The notes: a model not told the origin generated them from the letters alone. A DNA stretch of 43,767 nucleotides from Gammaproteobacteria bacterium (GCA_030428185.1 JAUICE010000010.1:1-43767); one strand, 5' to 3'. Shown: positions 9,236-17,983, counted from the first letter of the stretch. Program-made: numbers and translations.

Positions 9236-9260
9236 GGGAGAGTTATATGGTTTCTCTCCC
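9236..9260 (-). terminator. 7-bp perfect hairpin downstream of the 9302-9799 gene
   Basis: GGGAGAG (9236-9242) pairs with CTCTCCC (9254-9260) around an 11-base loop. It starts about 40 bases beyond the stop of the minus-strand gene and lies in the 204-base gap before the next gene. The stem is stable but no run of T follows, so it is a weak terminator candidate or an mRNA-stabilising or processing hairpin. Confidence 0.4.
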
Positions 9261-9301
9261 GCTTTATAATACAGTTATAGCGAAATGTTGTAGTACATCC
9301 C

Positions 9302-9799
9302 TTATTTAAAAAAGTATTTCATACCGATATTGGCATCTTCAAAGAATCCATGCAATCTAGTATCAGTGCTTTGACGATGATAGTTGTAAGGCAGTGTTTG
9401 AGCAAATACTTGAATGTGCTCATTGGGCTGATATTGGAGTCCCACATAAACACCTAGAGAGTAAGGACTTTTGACGACAGTACCACTTTTTTGAAAGTAG
9501 TGTTTATAAATGCCCTGAAGACCGTAGTCATAATACACTGTTGAAGCTAGCGAATGTCTAATGCCAATATTAGCTAAAATAGGCGCTGCACGTAACCCAC
9601 TTCGATGGAAGTATGCTGCTTGTAAGCTGGCTTCATACTCATTATTTTGTATAGCAATACCTGCAACGTTTCCAGCAAGTGCTGCATCAGTTATCACAAC
9701 ACCTGTTTGATAGTTATCCATCATATTTGCATAAGAGGCAGCAAATGTTTGACTGGATATTAATGCTAACGTTGAAACTAATAATGTCCTTTTAAACAC
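9302..9799 (-). CDS. Small putative outer-membrane protein, paralogue of the gene at 8552-9097
   Basis: The 165-residue protein has a signal peptide (MFKRTLLVSTLALISSQTFA-AS) and then a Tyr/Gly-rich strand pattern ending NIGMKYFFK. It resembles its downstream neighbour in the C-terminal half, so the pair looks like an old tandem duplication. GTG 9799 is taken as the start because TTGGAG lies 6 bases upstream and it yields a clean signal peptide. The frame is open to 9850, but that would add a non-signal-like extension. No family name is recognised, and the location is inferred to be the outer membrane. Confidence 0.65.
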   Translation of the reverse strand: MFKRTLLVSTLALISSQTFAASYANMMDNYQTGVVITDAALAGNVAGIAIQNNEYEASLQAAYFHRSGLRAAPILANIGIRHSLASTVYYDYGLQGIYKHYFQKSGTVVKSPYSLGVYVGLQYQPNEHIQVFAQTLPYNYHRQSTDTRLHGFFEDANIGMKYFFK

Positions 9800-9962
9800 A
9801 ACGAACTCCAATTGATTAATAATTAAAAAATGAAAAATCATTGTAACCAAGATTTGATACTAATCAATATAAAATAGCTCAAAACTTAAAACTTTTAATC
9901 TATTAATCAAAAAAATAGCACTAAAGATAGAATGTCTGGCTTTTTTTAAGACGATTGTTTTA

Positions 9963-9995
9963 GTATACCCATGGAAATGAACATGTGTGTTTTTA
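9963..9995 (-). repeat. Degenerate dispersed repeat copy
   Basis: GTATACCCATGGAAATGA followed by an ACATGTGTGTTTTT stretch resembles the arm at 35861-35906 with several mismatches and a gap. It lies in the 233-base divergent gap 9800-10032, just upstream of the small gene at 10033. Confidence 0.35.
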
Positions 9996-10032
9996 TATAA
10001 ACGATTTATCAATCTACTTTAGGAGAAAATTT

Positions 10033-10296
10033 ATGGCTTTACACAATAATGAACCACGTTCAACTTTTATGTTTGATTTGCATAGGCATTTGCCAAAGGT
10101 CGATACAGTAGTTTTTTATAGTGCTATGTTATTAAGCGTTGTTGTCACAGATCATGTAGCAGCATGTTGTGGTGTAACGATTAAAGATCGCATCACCCTT
10201 GCAGGCTCTATGGCGACTACATTTTTTGGTGCAAGAGGTGTTATGGAATTTTACGAAGAGGCAAATGATTTTCGTCATGAATATATGGGATGGTAA
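10033..10296 (+). CDS. Small protein of unknown function
   Basis: The 87-residue protein starts MALHNNEPRSTFMFDLHRH and has one moderately hydrophobic segment (about residues 25-45, VVFYSAMLLSVVVTDHVAACC). A second, weaker one lies around LAGSMATTFFGARGV. The C-terminus is acidic and aromatic (EFYEEANDFRHEYMGW). The ATG at 10033 has AGGAG (10021-10025) at good spacing, so the longer frame opening at 9985 is not used. It may be a membrane protein of two short helices. I do not recognise a family. It ends 12 bases before the convergent slt stop. Confidence 0.6.
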   Translation: MALHNNEPRSTFMFDLHRHLPKVDTVVFYSAMLLSVVVTDHVAACCGVTIKDRITLAGSMATTFFGARGVMEFYEEANDFRHEYMGW

Positions 10297-10308
10297 CTCC
10301 GATTGTTT

Positions 10309-12087
10309 CTATAATGGAGCCATAAAAGGCTTAATGTTGGGCTCTTTGTCTAGCCGATATTGATAAACTGCATAAAACGACAGGATGTTTTTTAAATAGT
10401 TTCTTGTTTCTCCCCATGGAAGGGTTTCAATCCAAATATCTGGATCATTTTTAGGATGTTTCTTTAACCAATATTGAACTTGTCTAGGGCCAGCATTATA
10501 AGCTGCAGCCATCAGGATAGGATGATTATGAAAACGCTTAGAAAGCTCATTAAGATAAGCTGTACCAACTTGCACGTTGATTTTTGGTTGATACATATCG
10601 TTAATTTTTGTTAGTTTTATTTCGTTTCCTTTGGCAACTTTTTTAGCAGTGCTTGGTATGACTTGCATGAGTCCCATAGCATTTGCAGTTGATTTAGCAT
10701 TTTTTCTAAATGTAGATTCTTGACGTATAACAGCAAAGACTAATGACGGTGAAACCTTGTACTGTTTAGCATTTTTGATAACCAATGACTTATGTGCAAG
10801 AGGAAAGCGTAAGTGCAAGTGATCTTTATGTTTGCTGGTGTTGGCCACGCTTAACGCTTTTTCATGCCATCCCCATTGTTCATAAATTTGAGCCAGCTCA
10901 ATAAGCTCGAGATCGTTTAAGTTGTTTGCAAGCTCATAACTTAATAAATTTGCTTTATGTGTTTTTTTCTCTTGATATAGTGTTTTGATATGATTAATTT
11001 CGTCTTTATAGTTGTTTAATACTGATACACTATTCGTCTCTTTCTCATGCTGCATACTCGGTTTTAATTGAGCTTGAAAACTTGCAAGAAAACCATAATA
11101 GTGTCTTTTTTTACTTAAGTTTTCATATATATTCAGAGCTTTCTTACTCTCTCCTAGCTTACTTAGAGCTCTTGCATGCCAGTACTGCCAACATGGATTG
11201 TCTTTTAATTCTTGAGGCAATGCTTCGATGGCTTTTTTTACATTTAACCAGTCTGTTTGTTTTAAAGCAGCTCTAACTCGCCACTCATGATGCATGGTTG
11301 ACATAAGGGTGGAATCGAGCTTATTAAACCATTTTATTGCATCTTGACGATTTCTCATGGCGGAATATAGTGCAATAGTTCGTAAAATATGCTGTGTTTG
11401 CTCATGTGTAAATTGGTGGCTTTTTTTCATATGCTGCCAATTTTTAATGGCGTTATTTATATTTCCTTTAATTAGCTTTCTAATACCATGTGTTAGCATA
11501 GCTGTATTTTTTTCATGCGGATGTAAATGAATGCTTCGAATTTTATGTGGTGCTTTTGAAATCAATATCCATTTTTTTGCAAGCTCTTGATCATCTTGAG
11601 CCATGTCACTGGCTAAATGTTTTGCCAAGCCATAGGATTTATTTTCGATAGCTAGATTAAATCGCCTCCAGAGTAAGTCATTTGAAAAGTAGTTTGACGT
11701 TCTCCATACAGATAACAGATTATCGCAACTCTCTGGTAAGGACTCTCCAGATAGCCATATTGGCTCGACTTGTTGTAAGGCACTATCTGTTTTTCCGGTG
11801 TGGTAAAGTGCTGTTAGATACTGACAGCGTCTAGCGATACTTTTAGATGGTATATAGTTTTGAAGGAATAACTCATAGGATTTATTTTTAGCTAAATATG
11901 ATAGCCATTTTTTGCGTAATCGATCACTTAAGTAGTTGTTTTTATCTATAAAGGACTGTATTTCTTGAGTGTCGTCTAATTTTGTAAGTAGGCGTTTATA
12001 TTCATCAAACACAGCATCACTTGCCAGTGATACTTCACAGCACAAGGATAGTATTAAGGCTTGGGCTAACTTCATTAAATGTTTCAT
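10309..12087 (-). CDS. slt: Soluble lytic murein transglycosylase (Slt70-type)
   Basis: This is a periplasmic muramidase-like exolytic transglycosylase of the GH23 family. A signal peptide (MKHLMKLAQALILSLCCEVSLA) precedes a long helical superhelix (U and L domains, about residues 25-435) and the C-terminal lysozyme-like domain. The catalytic Glu is E457 in VIRQES. GLMQVIPSTA and AAAYNAGPRQV are the other conserved GH23 blocks. The length of 592 aa is close to E. coli Slt70. The start at 12087 has AAGG 5 bases upstream. It works on the same polymer as MltA elsewhere in this window, and its anhydro products are the kind AnmK salvages. Confidence 0.93.
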   Translation of the reverse strand: MKHLMKLAQALILSLCCEVSLASDAVFDEYKRLLTKLDDTQEIQSFIDKNNYLSDRLRKKWLSYLAKNKSYELFLQNYIPSKSIARRCQYLTALYHTGKTDSALQQVEPIWLSGESLPESCDNLLSVWRTSNYFSNDLLWRRFNLAIENKSYGLAKHLASDMAQDDQELAKKWILISKAPHKIRSIHLHPHEKNTAMLTHGIRKLIKGNINNAIKNWQHMKKSHQFTHEQTQHILRTIALYSAMRNRQDAIKWFNKLDSTLMSTMHHEWRVRAALKQTDWLNVKKAIEALPQELKDNPCWQYWHARALSKLGESKKALNIYENLSKKRHYYGFLASFQAQLKPSMQHEKETNSVSVLNNYKDEINHIKTLYQEKKTHKANLLSYELANNLNDLELIELAQIYEQWGWHEKALSVANTSKHKDHLHLRFPLAHKSLVIKNAKQYKVSPSLVFAVIRQESTFRKNAKSTANAMGLMQVIPSTAKKVAKGNEIKLTKINDMYQPKINVQVGTAYLNELSKRFHNHPILMAAAYNAGPRQVQYWLKKHPKNDPDIWIETLPWGETRNYLKNILSFYAVYQYRLDKEPNIKPFMAPL

Positions 12088-12162
12088 GCAAGCCTTATCG
12101 GCTGCCGTGATGAAATATTGAGTGTATTAATTTATGAGAGGGAAGCTAGAGAGGGTGGTTGT

Positions 12163-12191
12163 CTCGTGAGCTAATCTAATAAGCTCACGAG
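12163..12191. terminator. Perfect 10-bp hairpin between slt and the small membrane gene
   Basis: CTCGTGAGCT (12163-12172) and AGCTCACGAG (12182-12191) are exact complements around a 9-base loop. It lies 8 bases after the stop of the minus-strand gene ending at 12200 and about 75 bases upstream of slt. No T run follows on the minus strand, so it is either a non-canonical terminator or a regulatory structure in the slt leader. Confidence 0.5.
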
Positions 12192-12199
12192 CTAAAAAA

Positions 12200-12541
12200 C
12201 TACTGTCGACCACTTAATAATCGAATGAGCATCAGTATGATTAGGACAAAAAGGATGGCAGGTATTAAGACAGGAAAGAGTACTGCACCTAAAATACCAG
12301 CGACTAATAGCCAAATTGAAAAAAAGATCATACCTAAAAAGGGTAGAAGGAACACGCCCACCGTTGAAATGATTAAAAAAGCAACAAATCCTTTAACGCT
12401 AATTGATGCAACTTGTATCGATATACCAAAGTGTGGACCAAAGACTAATAAACCGAGAACAGTTAATAGCATGATAATAATGACGATAAGCAGGTTATTA
12501 ATAGGCTCTTTTTTGTAAGGTTTGTCTTCTTTTTTGCTCAT
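12200..12541 (-). CDS. Small integral membrane protein, unknown function
   Basis: The 113-residue protein has a short Lys/Glu-rich cytoplasmic start (MSKKEDKPYKKEP). About three hydrophobic helices follow (near residues 16-34, 50-68 and 72-106), with a basic end (RLLSGRQ). AAAGGAG lies just upstream of the ATG at 12541, supporting a real gene. It lies downstream of gatB with a 183-base gap and upstream of slt. It resembles small holin-like or phage-shock-type membrane proteins only in composition, and no family is claimed. Confidence 0.6.
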   Translation of the reverse strand: MSKKEDKPYKKEPINNLLIVIIIMLLTVLGLLVFGPHFGISIQVASISVKGFVAFLIISTVGVFLLPFLGMIFFSIWLLVAGILGAVLFPVLIPAILFVLIILMLIRLLSGRQ

Positions 12542-12724
12542 TTTACGCTCCTTTTCTATTAACTCGGCTACTCAATAGATTTTTATATCCCATTAAGCAT
12601 AGAGTAAAATTATTCATTTTACTTCTTATATTTGATGTTCTTTTAAAATTTAGCGGGTACAAGTTTAACAGACGGAAAGCAAATAAATCCGCCCTAGTTG
12701 AAAGTGAATTGTTGTAGTCGCTCA

Positions 12725-14158
12725 CTAACGAAGTTTATCAAGGGCTTTTTGAAGAAGCTGATTAATGATTTTTGGGTTTGCTTTTCCTTTTGTTTCCTTC
12801 ATTACTTTTCCTACAAAAAACCCCAAGAGCTTCGTCTTTCCAGCAATAAATTGTTCAACCTGATCTGGATTTTGATTAATGATTGTTTGAATAATCGTCT
12901 CAATCTCAGTGGAATCATTGGTTTGAGCAAGTCCTTCGTGAGCAATAATGGTTTTTGCTGATTCACCGCTTTGCCACATCCTGCTAAACACTTTTTTTGC
13001 TACATTATTTGAAATGACTTCTGCTTGAATAGATTCTAGTAATTCGCCTAGCATACTTGGGGAGATGTTTATTTCTTCAATGAGTAATGTCTCTTTGTTA
13101 AGTACCGCACTCACTTCACCTTTAAGCCAGTTTATAGCAAGTGTTGTTAATGTATTATTAGTGTTGACAACAGCTTCGAAATATTCGCTGAATCCTTTAT
13201 TTTTAAGTAAAAAATAGGCATCATCCTCGCTGATACCATAAGTCTTGATAAGTCTTTTTAACAGTTTGTCAGGAAGTTCTTGCATAGATTTACGAATTTT
13301 TTCTATCCAATGTTCTGAAATATGAATCGGCGGCAGATCAGGGCAGGGGAAATAACGATAGTCATGAGCTTCTTCTTTAGAGCGCATTGATTTTGTCTGT
13401 CCACTTTTCTCATCAAAAAGACGGGTTTCCTGCAAAATGGGTTCTTTGCTTTCTAGGCAGTTGATGTGTCGACTTGCCTCATAGTGAATGGCTTTTTCAA
13501 TGAAACGAAATGAGTTTAAATTTTTTATTTCAACACGTGTACCAAGTTTTTTTGTATCTTTTGGTTTAACCGATAGATTAACATCAACGCGAAAAGCACC
13601 TTCTTGCATATTACCGCTACATATACCGATGTGCTGTACAAGATGATTAAGTGTTTTTAAGTAGGCAACAGCTTCCTTTGCAGAATAAATAACGGGCTCA
13701 GTCACTACTTCAAGTAGAGGAATTCCCGCGCGATTTAAATCGATACCAGAGCTGTCAGTGAGGTGGATAGATTTTCCTGCATCTTCTTCTAAATGAGCGC
13801 GTGTCAGAGTAACTTCTTTTGTTTGGCCCTCACAGTCAATACGTAAGTGACCTCCCTCAATGACAGGGCGAGCTAATTGGCTAGTTTGATATCCCTTGGG
13901 TAGATCAGGATAAAAATAATTTTTTCGTTCAAAGTAATTGGTTTGATTAATATGACCATTTACAGCCAAACCAAAAATAATGGCTTTATTAATCGCTTCT
14001 TTATTGATTACCGGCAGCGTTCCCGGTAACGCAATATCAATAAATGAGACTTGTGAATTTGGCTTAGCTCCAAACTGCGTAGCGCTCCCTGAAAACAGTT
14101 TTGACTTGGTATTTAATTGGACATGAACTTCTAAGCCAATAACCATATCCCAATGCAT
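12725..14158 (-). CDS. gatB: Asp-tRNA(Asn)/Glu-tRNA(Gln) amidotransferase subunit B
   Basis: GatB is the kinase/tRNA-binding subunit of the GatCAB transamidase. It activates Glu (or Asp) on mischarged tRNA so that ammonia from GatA can amidate it. The 477 residues begin with the family start MHWDMVIGLEVHVQL and contain YFYPDLPKGYQTSQ, GIPLLEVVTEP and RTEIKNLNS-type blocks (here TRVEIKNLNSFRF). The C-terminal YqeY-like tail ends GKANPKIINQLLQKAL. It is the last gene of gatC-gatA-gatB, with 3 bases separating it from gatA. Its presence implies indirect Gln-tRNA or Asn-tRNA synthesis. Which one depends on glnS and asnS elsewhere. Confidence 0.97.
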   Translation of the reverse strand: MHWDMVIGLEVHVQLNTKSKLFSGSATQFGAKPNSQVSFIDIALPGTLPVINKEAINKAIIFGLAVNGHINQTNYFERKNYFYPDLPKGYQTSQLARPVIEGGHLRIDCEGQTKEVTLTRAHLEEDAGKSIHLTDSSGIDLNRAGIPLLEVVTEPVIYSAKEAVAYLKTLNHLVQHIGICSGNMQEGAFRVDVNLSVKPKDTKKLGTRVEIKNLNSFRFIEKAIHYEASRHINCLESKEPILQETRLFDEKSGQTKSMRSKEEAHDYRYFPCPDLPPIHISEHWIEKIRKSMQELPDKLLKRLIKTYGISEDDAYFLLKNKGFSEYFEAVVNTNNTLTTLAINWLKGEVSAVLNKETLLIEEINISPSMLGELLESIQAEVISNNVAKKVFSRMWQSGESAKTIIAHEGLAQTNDSTEIETIIQTIINQNPDQVEQFIAGKTKLLGFFVGKVMKETKGKANPKIINQLLQKALDKLR

Positions 14159-14161
14159 AAT

Positions 14162-15601
14162 TTACTCCATAAATAATGTTGGCTGCTTTAGATGATGATC
14201 ATGTGCACATTGATATTGATGACAGTAGCCCAATAGTTTTGCATCACTAAAATGTGGGCCAATTAACTGTGCGGCAATCGGCATATCATGGCTAAAACCT
14301 ACTGGCATTGAAAGAGCAGGAACCCCAGCCAAATTGACACATGCTGTGTAAATATCTGAGCGATAAGCGTCGATTAATGCTTTTTCACCCATGTTAAATG
14401 CACTCGTTGGTGTAGTTGGACCAATGATGAAGTCAACCTGCTTAAAAGCATCGATAAAATCATTGGTAATCAGGCGTCTAATTTTTTGCGCCTTAATAAA
14501 ATAGTCATCGTAATAGCCTTGCGATAAGACATAGGTGCCGGCAAGAATACGACGCTTTGCTTCACGACCAAATCCCTCTTGGCGCGTTAGTTGATAAAGT
14601 TCGTCCAGAGTGTTGGCTTTATCAGAGCGGTGCCCATAGCGAACACCATCAAAACGTGAAAGGTTTGAAGACGCCTCTGCTGGCGCAATGATGTAATAAC
14701 AAGGTATAGAAAGTGGTAGGTGTTTCAAATGAATATGAACTATTTTTGCGCCTTGTTGTTCGTACCATTGATAAACATCAGCTATTTTTTTAGAAACATC
14801 ACTGTCTAATCCCTTGAAAAATTCTTCAACAATGCCAATTTTTATACCTTTTAAAGGCTGATTGATTAAACTAGAAAAATCTGTGATACATTTTGTAGAA
14901 GAGGTAGCATCTTTTTCGTCATAACCAGCTATGGCATCCATAATCAGAGCTAAATCTTCAGCACTTTTTGCCATAGGACCGGCTTGATCTAAGCTTGATG
15001 CGTAAGCGGTCATGCCAAAGCGAGAGACAATACCATATGTTGGTTTTAATCCTGTAATACCACAGAAAGCAGCTGGTTGACGGATAGAGCCGCCAGTATC
15101 AGAGCCAATCGTCATGGGCGCAAGTCCAGCACTAACGCAGGCAGCGGAGCCACCTGAAGAGCCACCAGGAACCTTGTCTAAATTCCAGGGGTTTTTCACT
15201 GGACCGAAATAAGAGCTTTCGTTGCTAGAGCCAAAAGCGAACTCATCCATATTTGTTTTGCCTAGAGTAACTAAGCCATTTCTTTTAGCATTAGTAACTA
15301 AAGTAGCGTCGTATGGAGCAACAAAATTCGCAAGCATTTTTGAAGCACAAGTCATTTTAAAGCCATCGACACATATGTTATCTTTATAGGCCACTGGAAT
15401 GCCTGCTAAGGGATATTGTCCTACGAGTGCTTGAGCGTTTTTGGCTTCTAACATTGTTTTTTCTTTATCAATAGAGATAAAGCTATTAATTTTGTTGTCA
15501 AACTTTTCAATTCGATTGAGAAAATACTCAGCCAGTTCTAGCGTACTAATTTCTTTAGATTGAAGTTTTTGCTGAAGTTTAGATAAAGATAAATGATACA
15601 T
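14162..15601 (-). CDS. gatA: Asp-tRNA(Asn)/Glu-tRNA(Gln) amidotransferase subunit A
   Basis: GatA is the amidase-signature glutaminase that supplies ammonia to GatB. The Ser-cisSer-Lys triad is visible as K73 (in AYKDN), S148 (in PGGSSGGS) and S172 (in SDTGGSIRQPA). The 479-residue length is normal. It is preceded by gatC with a 7-base gap and followed by gatB, which is the usual operon order. The assignment is firm. Confidence 0.97.
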   Translation of the reverse strand: MYHLSLSKLQQKLQSKEISTLELAEYFLNRIEKFDNKINSFISIDKEKTMLEAKNAQALVGQYPLAGIPVAYKDNICVDGFKMTCASKMLANFVAPYDATLVTNAKRNGLVTLGKTNMDEFAFGSSNESSYFGPVKNPWNLDKVPGGSSGGSAACVSAGLAPMTIGSDTGGSIRQPAAFCGITGLKPTYGIVSRFGMTAYASSLDQAGPMAKSAEDLALIMDAIAGYDEKDATSSTKCITDFSSLINQPLKGIKIGIVEEFFKGLDSDVSKKIADVYQWYEQQGAKIVHIHLKHLPLSIPCYYIIAPAEASSNLSRFDGVRYGHRSDKANTLDELYQLTRQEGFGREAKRRILAGTYVLSQGYYDDYFIKAQKIRRLITNDFIDAFKQVDFIIGPTTPTSAFNMGEKALIDAYRSDIYTACVNLAGVPALSMPVGFSHDMPIAAQLIGPHFSDAKLLGYCHQYQCAHDHHLKQPTLFME

Positions 15602-15608
15602 ACGGCGA

Positions 15609-15896
15609 TTACTCTATCACATTAGGAACTTGATACATATCAGCCTCCATATGGCGACTTAAGGCTGATAACTGTTTTTGACTATCATGTTCAGAGATGA
15701 TGTCGTTTCTTAAGGCATGCCCGGTGGTTAGTGGATAAGGCATAGGCTCAATTCCTTGCGTGTCAACAGGTTGAATTTGTTCAACAAATTCAATAATTGC
15801 AGTAATGTCTTTTAAATAAAATTCGAGCTCGCTTTCTTCAATGTGAATTTTAGAAAGCTCTGAAATTTTTTTTATATCAGCTTCATTAATGGTCAT
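15609..15896 (-). CDS. gatC: Asp-tRNA(Asn)/Glu-tRNA(Gln) amidotransferase subunit C
   Basis: GatC is the small belt subunit that holds GatA and GatB together. The 95 residues show the family pattern: EADIKKISELSKIHIEESE, then FVEQIQPVDTQGIEPMPYP and a C-terminal LRNDI...VPNVIE. It is the first gene of the operon. The likely promoter lies in the adjoining 40-60 bases. Confidence 0.95.
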   Translation of the reverse strand: MTINEADIKKISELSKIHIEESELEFYLKDITAIIEFVEQIQPVDTQGIEPMPYPLTTGHALRNDIISEHDSQKQLSALSRHMEADMYQVPNVIE

Positions 15897-15937
15897 AGTT
15901 TAAAGCAAATCACATTATCTATATAATTTGTTCTGCT

Positions 15938-15943
15938 ATTATA
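15938..15943 (-). promoter_or_regulatory. Putative -10 box for gatCAB
   Basis: On the minus strand this reads TATAAT, about 42 bases before the gatC ATG. No good -35 is seen at 16-18 bases, so the call rests on the -10 and the position. Confidence 0.35.
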
Positions 15944-15996
15944 CAAAGAGAATTTAAAATTGCTAGCCTCTTTGGCGCTACTTGCGAGCCGTGGTA

Positions 15997-16040
15997 GATT
16001 GGGTATACCTCTGTCCTTTCAATTTCTTAAAGACTCAAGC
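15997..16040. repeat. Degenerate dispersed repeat, back-to-back arrangement
   Basis: GATTGGGTATACC followed by TCTGTCCTTTCAATTT and ACTCAAGCG resembles the head-to-head junction at 36160-36191 (CATTGGGTATATACCC then GTATCCTTTCATA). It lies in the 239-base divergent gap between gatC and the methyltransferase gene. Nothing else is evident there apart from promoter-like AT-rich sequence. Confidence 0.4.
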
Positions 16041-16135
16041 GTTTGCTCAGCGTGGTAATATGCTTTTCTTGCAAAAACAGTTAGGCTCTGTTAATTTTCG
16101 CAGTCAATATTTGATAATTTTTTAAAGGAAAAGGA

Positions 16136-16708
16136 ATGCTTTTAGCGCTCGCATTAATTGTCAACATTTACTGGTTAACAGTAGTCTCAAAAACAATTTT
16201 TTATACGATTAAAAATGGAAAAACGCCGAATGTTCTTCCAAAGGAAAACATGGGAAGACTTCATCGAGCATTTTTATTTCCTTTACTCGCTGTTTGGAAC
16301 TATTTACCTTGGCATGTTCTAGCGACTAAAAGTACTCATCAGATAGGACTGTTGAGCATGTTAGGGGTATTATTTGCACTTGCCGCTTGGTTATTAAGTT
16401 TGTACTGCTGGCACTTTATGGGTAGGGCGTGGCGAGTTGGAATCAACCCCAAAGAAAAAACTAAAATAGTTACGGGTGGACCGTTTAAATACGTTCGTCA
16501 TCCTATTTATACACTATCTATGATGTTAATGTTAGGTACTTTTCTGACGTTACAGACAACAGGCGCGCTAATACTTTGGATAGTACATTTTGCACTTTAT
16601 TATGCAGAAGGTTGTCGAGAAGAGCAGTATATTTTGCAGCAAAATAATAAAGAATATGAAGCGTATATCAGTAAAACAGGTCGCTTTTTGCCTCGTTTAT
16701 CTGTTTGA
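16136..16708 (+). CDS. Membrane methyltransferase of the ICMT/PEMT-like family
   Basis: The 190-residue integral membrane protein has about four helices. Its C-terminal core matches the isoprenylcysteine carboxyl methyltransferase / phospholipid methyltransferase group: GGPFKYVRHPIY, then a helix, then EGCREEQYILQQNNKEYEAY. These motifs form the S-adenosylmethionine and substrate pocket in that family. The bacterial substrate is not known and could be a lipid. The start has AAAGGAAAAGGA just upstream. The condensation-fold gene follows 12 bases later on the same strand, so the two probably form an operon and may modify the same molecule. Confidence 0.8.
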   Translation: MLLALALIVNIYWLTVVSKTIFYTIKNGKTPNVLPKENMGRLHRAFLFPLLAVWNYLPWHVLATKSTHQIGLLSMLGVLFALAAWLLSLYCWHFMGRAWRVGINPKEKTKIVTGGPFKYVRHPIYTLSMMLMLGTFLTLQTTGALILWIVHFALYYAEGCREEQYILQQNNKEYEAYISKTGRFLPRLSV

Positions 16709-16720
16709 GTAGAGACCGCA

Positions 16721-17983
16721 ATGCAAAAACAGCAGCTTCTCAATGACTACCAGTCGTTGATGCGCTCTTTTAGCCAAGATGCGCCCTATAATGCGGTTCA
16801 TTTTTTTCAAGTAAAACCATTAGATAAGGCGCATCTTGAAGAGGTAATCAATATTGTTATCTCCGATATTGGTTTAGGTCATCCAAAGTTTTATAAGAGG
16901 TGCGTGTCATATAGAGAGATAAAAAAAATTATAGTGTTAGAGGTTAGCTCTGATATTGAGACACATGCATATCATGAAATGTCTTATATGTTTGCAGATA
17001 ATGAATTTCCTTTAAGATTTTTTATTGTTCGTGCGAAAGGCCACTGTTTTATTAGTGTCACATATAATCACTGGGTGGCAGATGCATATGCTATCTATCG
17101 GCTTATTGTAGATATTCTACGTGCTTACAACTCTTCTAAGCAGACCGTACTCAGTTTGCCATATAATCAAAAAAATGCTGTAAGTTATCATCACCTTAAA
17201 CGTTTTTTTATTAAAAGTTACCTTGCGTTAAGTAGCGGACTTTCGTTTAGTAAAGCGATTCGTCCCGAGATGTTAACTTATGATACTTTAGATAAGTCAT
17301 TGGTTTCTTGGTCACTACTTGAATCTTCGGTGATAGAGTCACTAAAGTCTCTTGCTAAAGAGAATCAAGTAACCATCAATGATGTTTTTTTAACATTGGT
17401 TTATTTAAGCTTGATGGAGACAGAGGCCTACCGATATAAGCAAAAGTGGTATAAACCAAAGCGCAATAAAATCATTTTGTCAGTAGTCTGTAATATTCGT
17501 CATTTAAGTGTACTAAATAAAGATCTTTTTGGCCTTTTTTTGGGTTTTTTTTCAATAGGGCTATCTGTGGATGAAACTAAAGACTTTTCTCATCTCATCA
17601 GTATCGTCCATGCGCAAACAAAAAGAGCTAAACAGCGTCGTCTGCCTTTGTTAAATACACTACTTTTTTCTATACAAAGGCGATTTTATCAAAAAAGCAA
17701 AAGCCCATTTAAGACATTTAGAAAAAATACACCGGTAACTGCTGGTATTTCAAATATGAACTTGGATACAGCCAATGACGAAAGTCATGGAGGGCCTTAT
17801 ACTCGCTTTTCACCAGCAGGCCCGATGTGTCCATTGGTATTTAACTTTACAACACTTAATAACCAATTGACGTTCACAATGACCGCATCTTCAAATCGCT
17901 ATACACAGCAATCGCTAGATAAACTTAAACAAAGTTTTTTGCAGCAGATGTATGCGGCTCTTGAGGTTCAGCGTGCTGCTTAA
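16721..17983 (+). CDS. Condensation/acyltransferase-fold protein with a variant HHxxxDG motif
   Basis: The 420-residue protein has the two-lobed pattern of the CoA-dependent acyltransferase superfamily (NRPS condensation domains, wax-ester synthases). The active-site block reads NHWVADA, with H117 and D121 kept but the first His replaced by Asn and the final Gly by Ala. The later ITNVPGP/DFGWG-type region is represented by AGISNMNLD...FSPAGPMCPL. No carrier-protein or adenylation domain is attached. It may transfer an acyl group to a small molecule or lipid, and the substrate is unknown. It follows the methyltransferase gene in the same direction. The last 59 bases overlap the convergent lipoprotein gene. 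Confidence 0.65.
   Translation: MQKQQLLNDYQSLMRSFSQDAPYNAVHFFQVKPLDKAHLEEVINIVISDIGLGHPKFYKRCVSYREIKKIIVLEVSSDIETHAYHEMSYMFADNEFPLRFFIVRAKGHCFISVTYNHWVADAYAIYRLIVDILRAYNSSKQTVLSLPYNQKNAVSYHHLKRFFIKSYLALSSGLSFSKAIRPEMLTYDTLDKSLVSWSLLESSVIESLKSLAKENQVTINDVFLTLVYLSLMETEAYRYKQKWYKPKRNKIILSVVCNIRHLSVLNKDLFGLFLGFFSIGLSVDETKDFSHLISIVHAQTKRAKQRRLPLLNTLLFSIQRRFYQKSKSPFKTFRKNTPVTAGISNMNLDTANDESHGGPYTRFSPAGPMCPLVFNFTTLNNQLTFTMTASSNRYTQQSLDKLKQSFLQQMYAALEVQRAA

Noticed and set aside
12543-12725. Open frame of 60 codons between gatB and the small membrane gene
   Set aside because: It starts with GTG overlapping the gatB stop, lacks a binding site and has random-looking composition.
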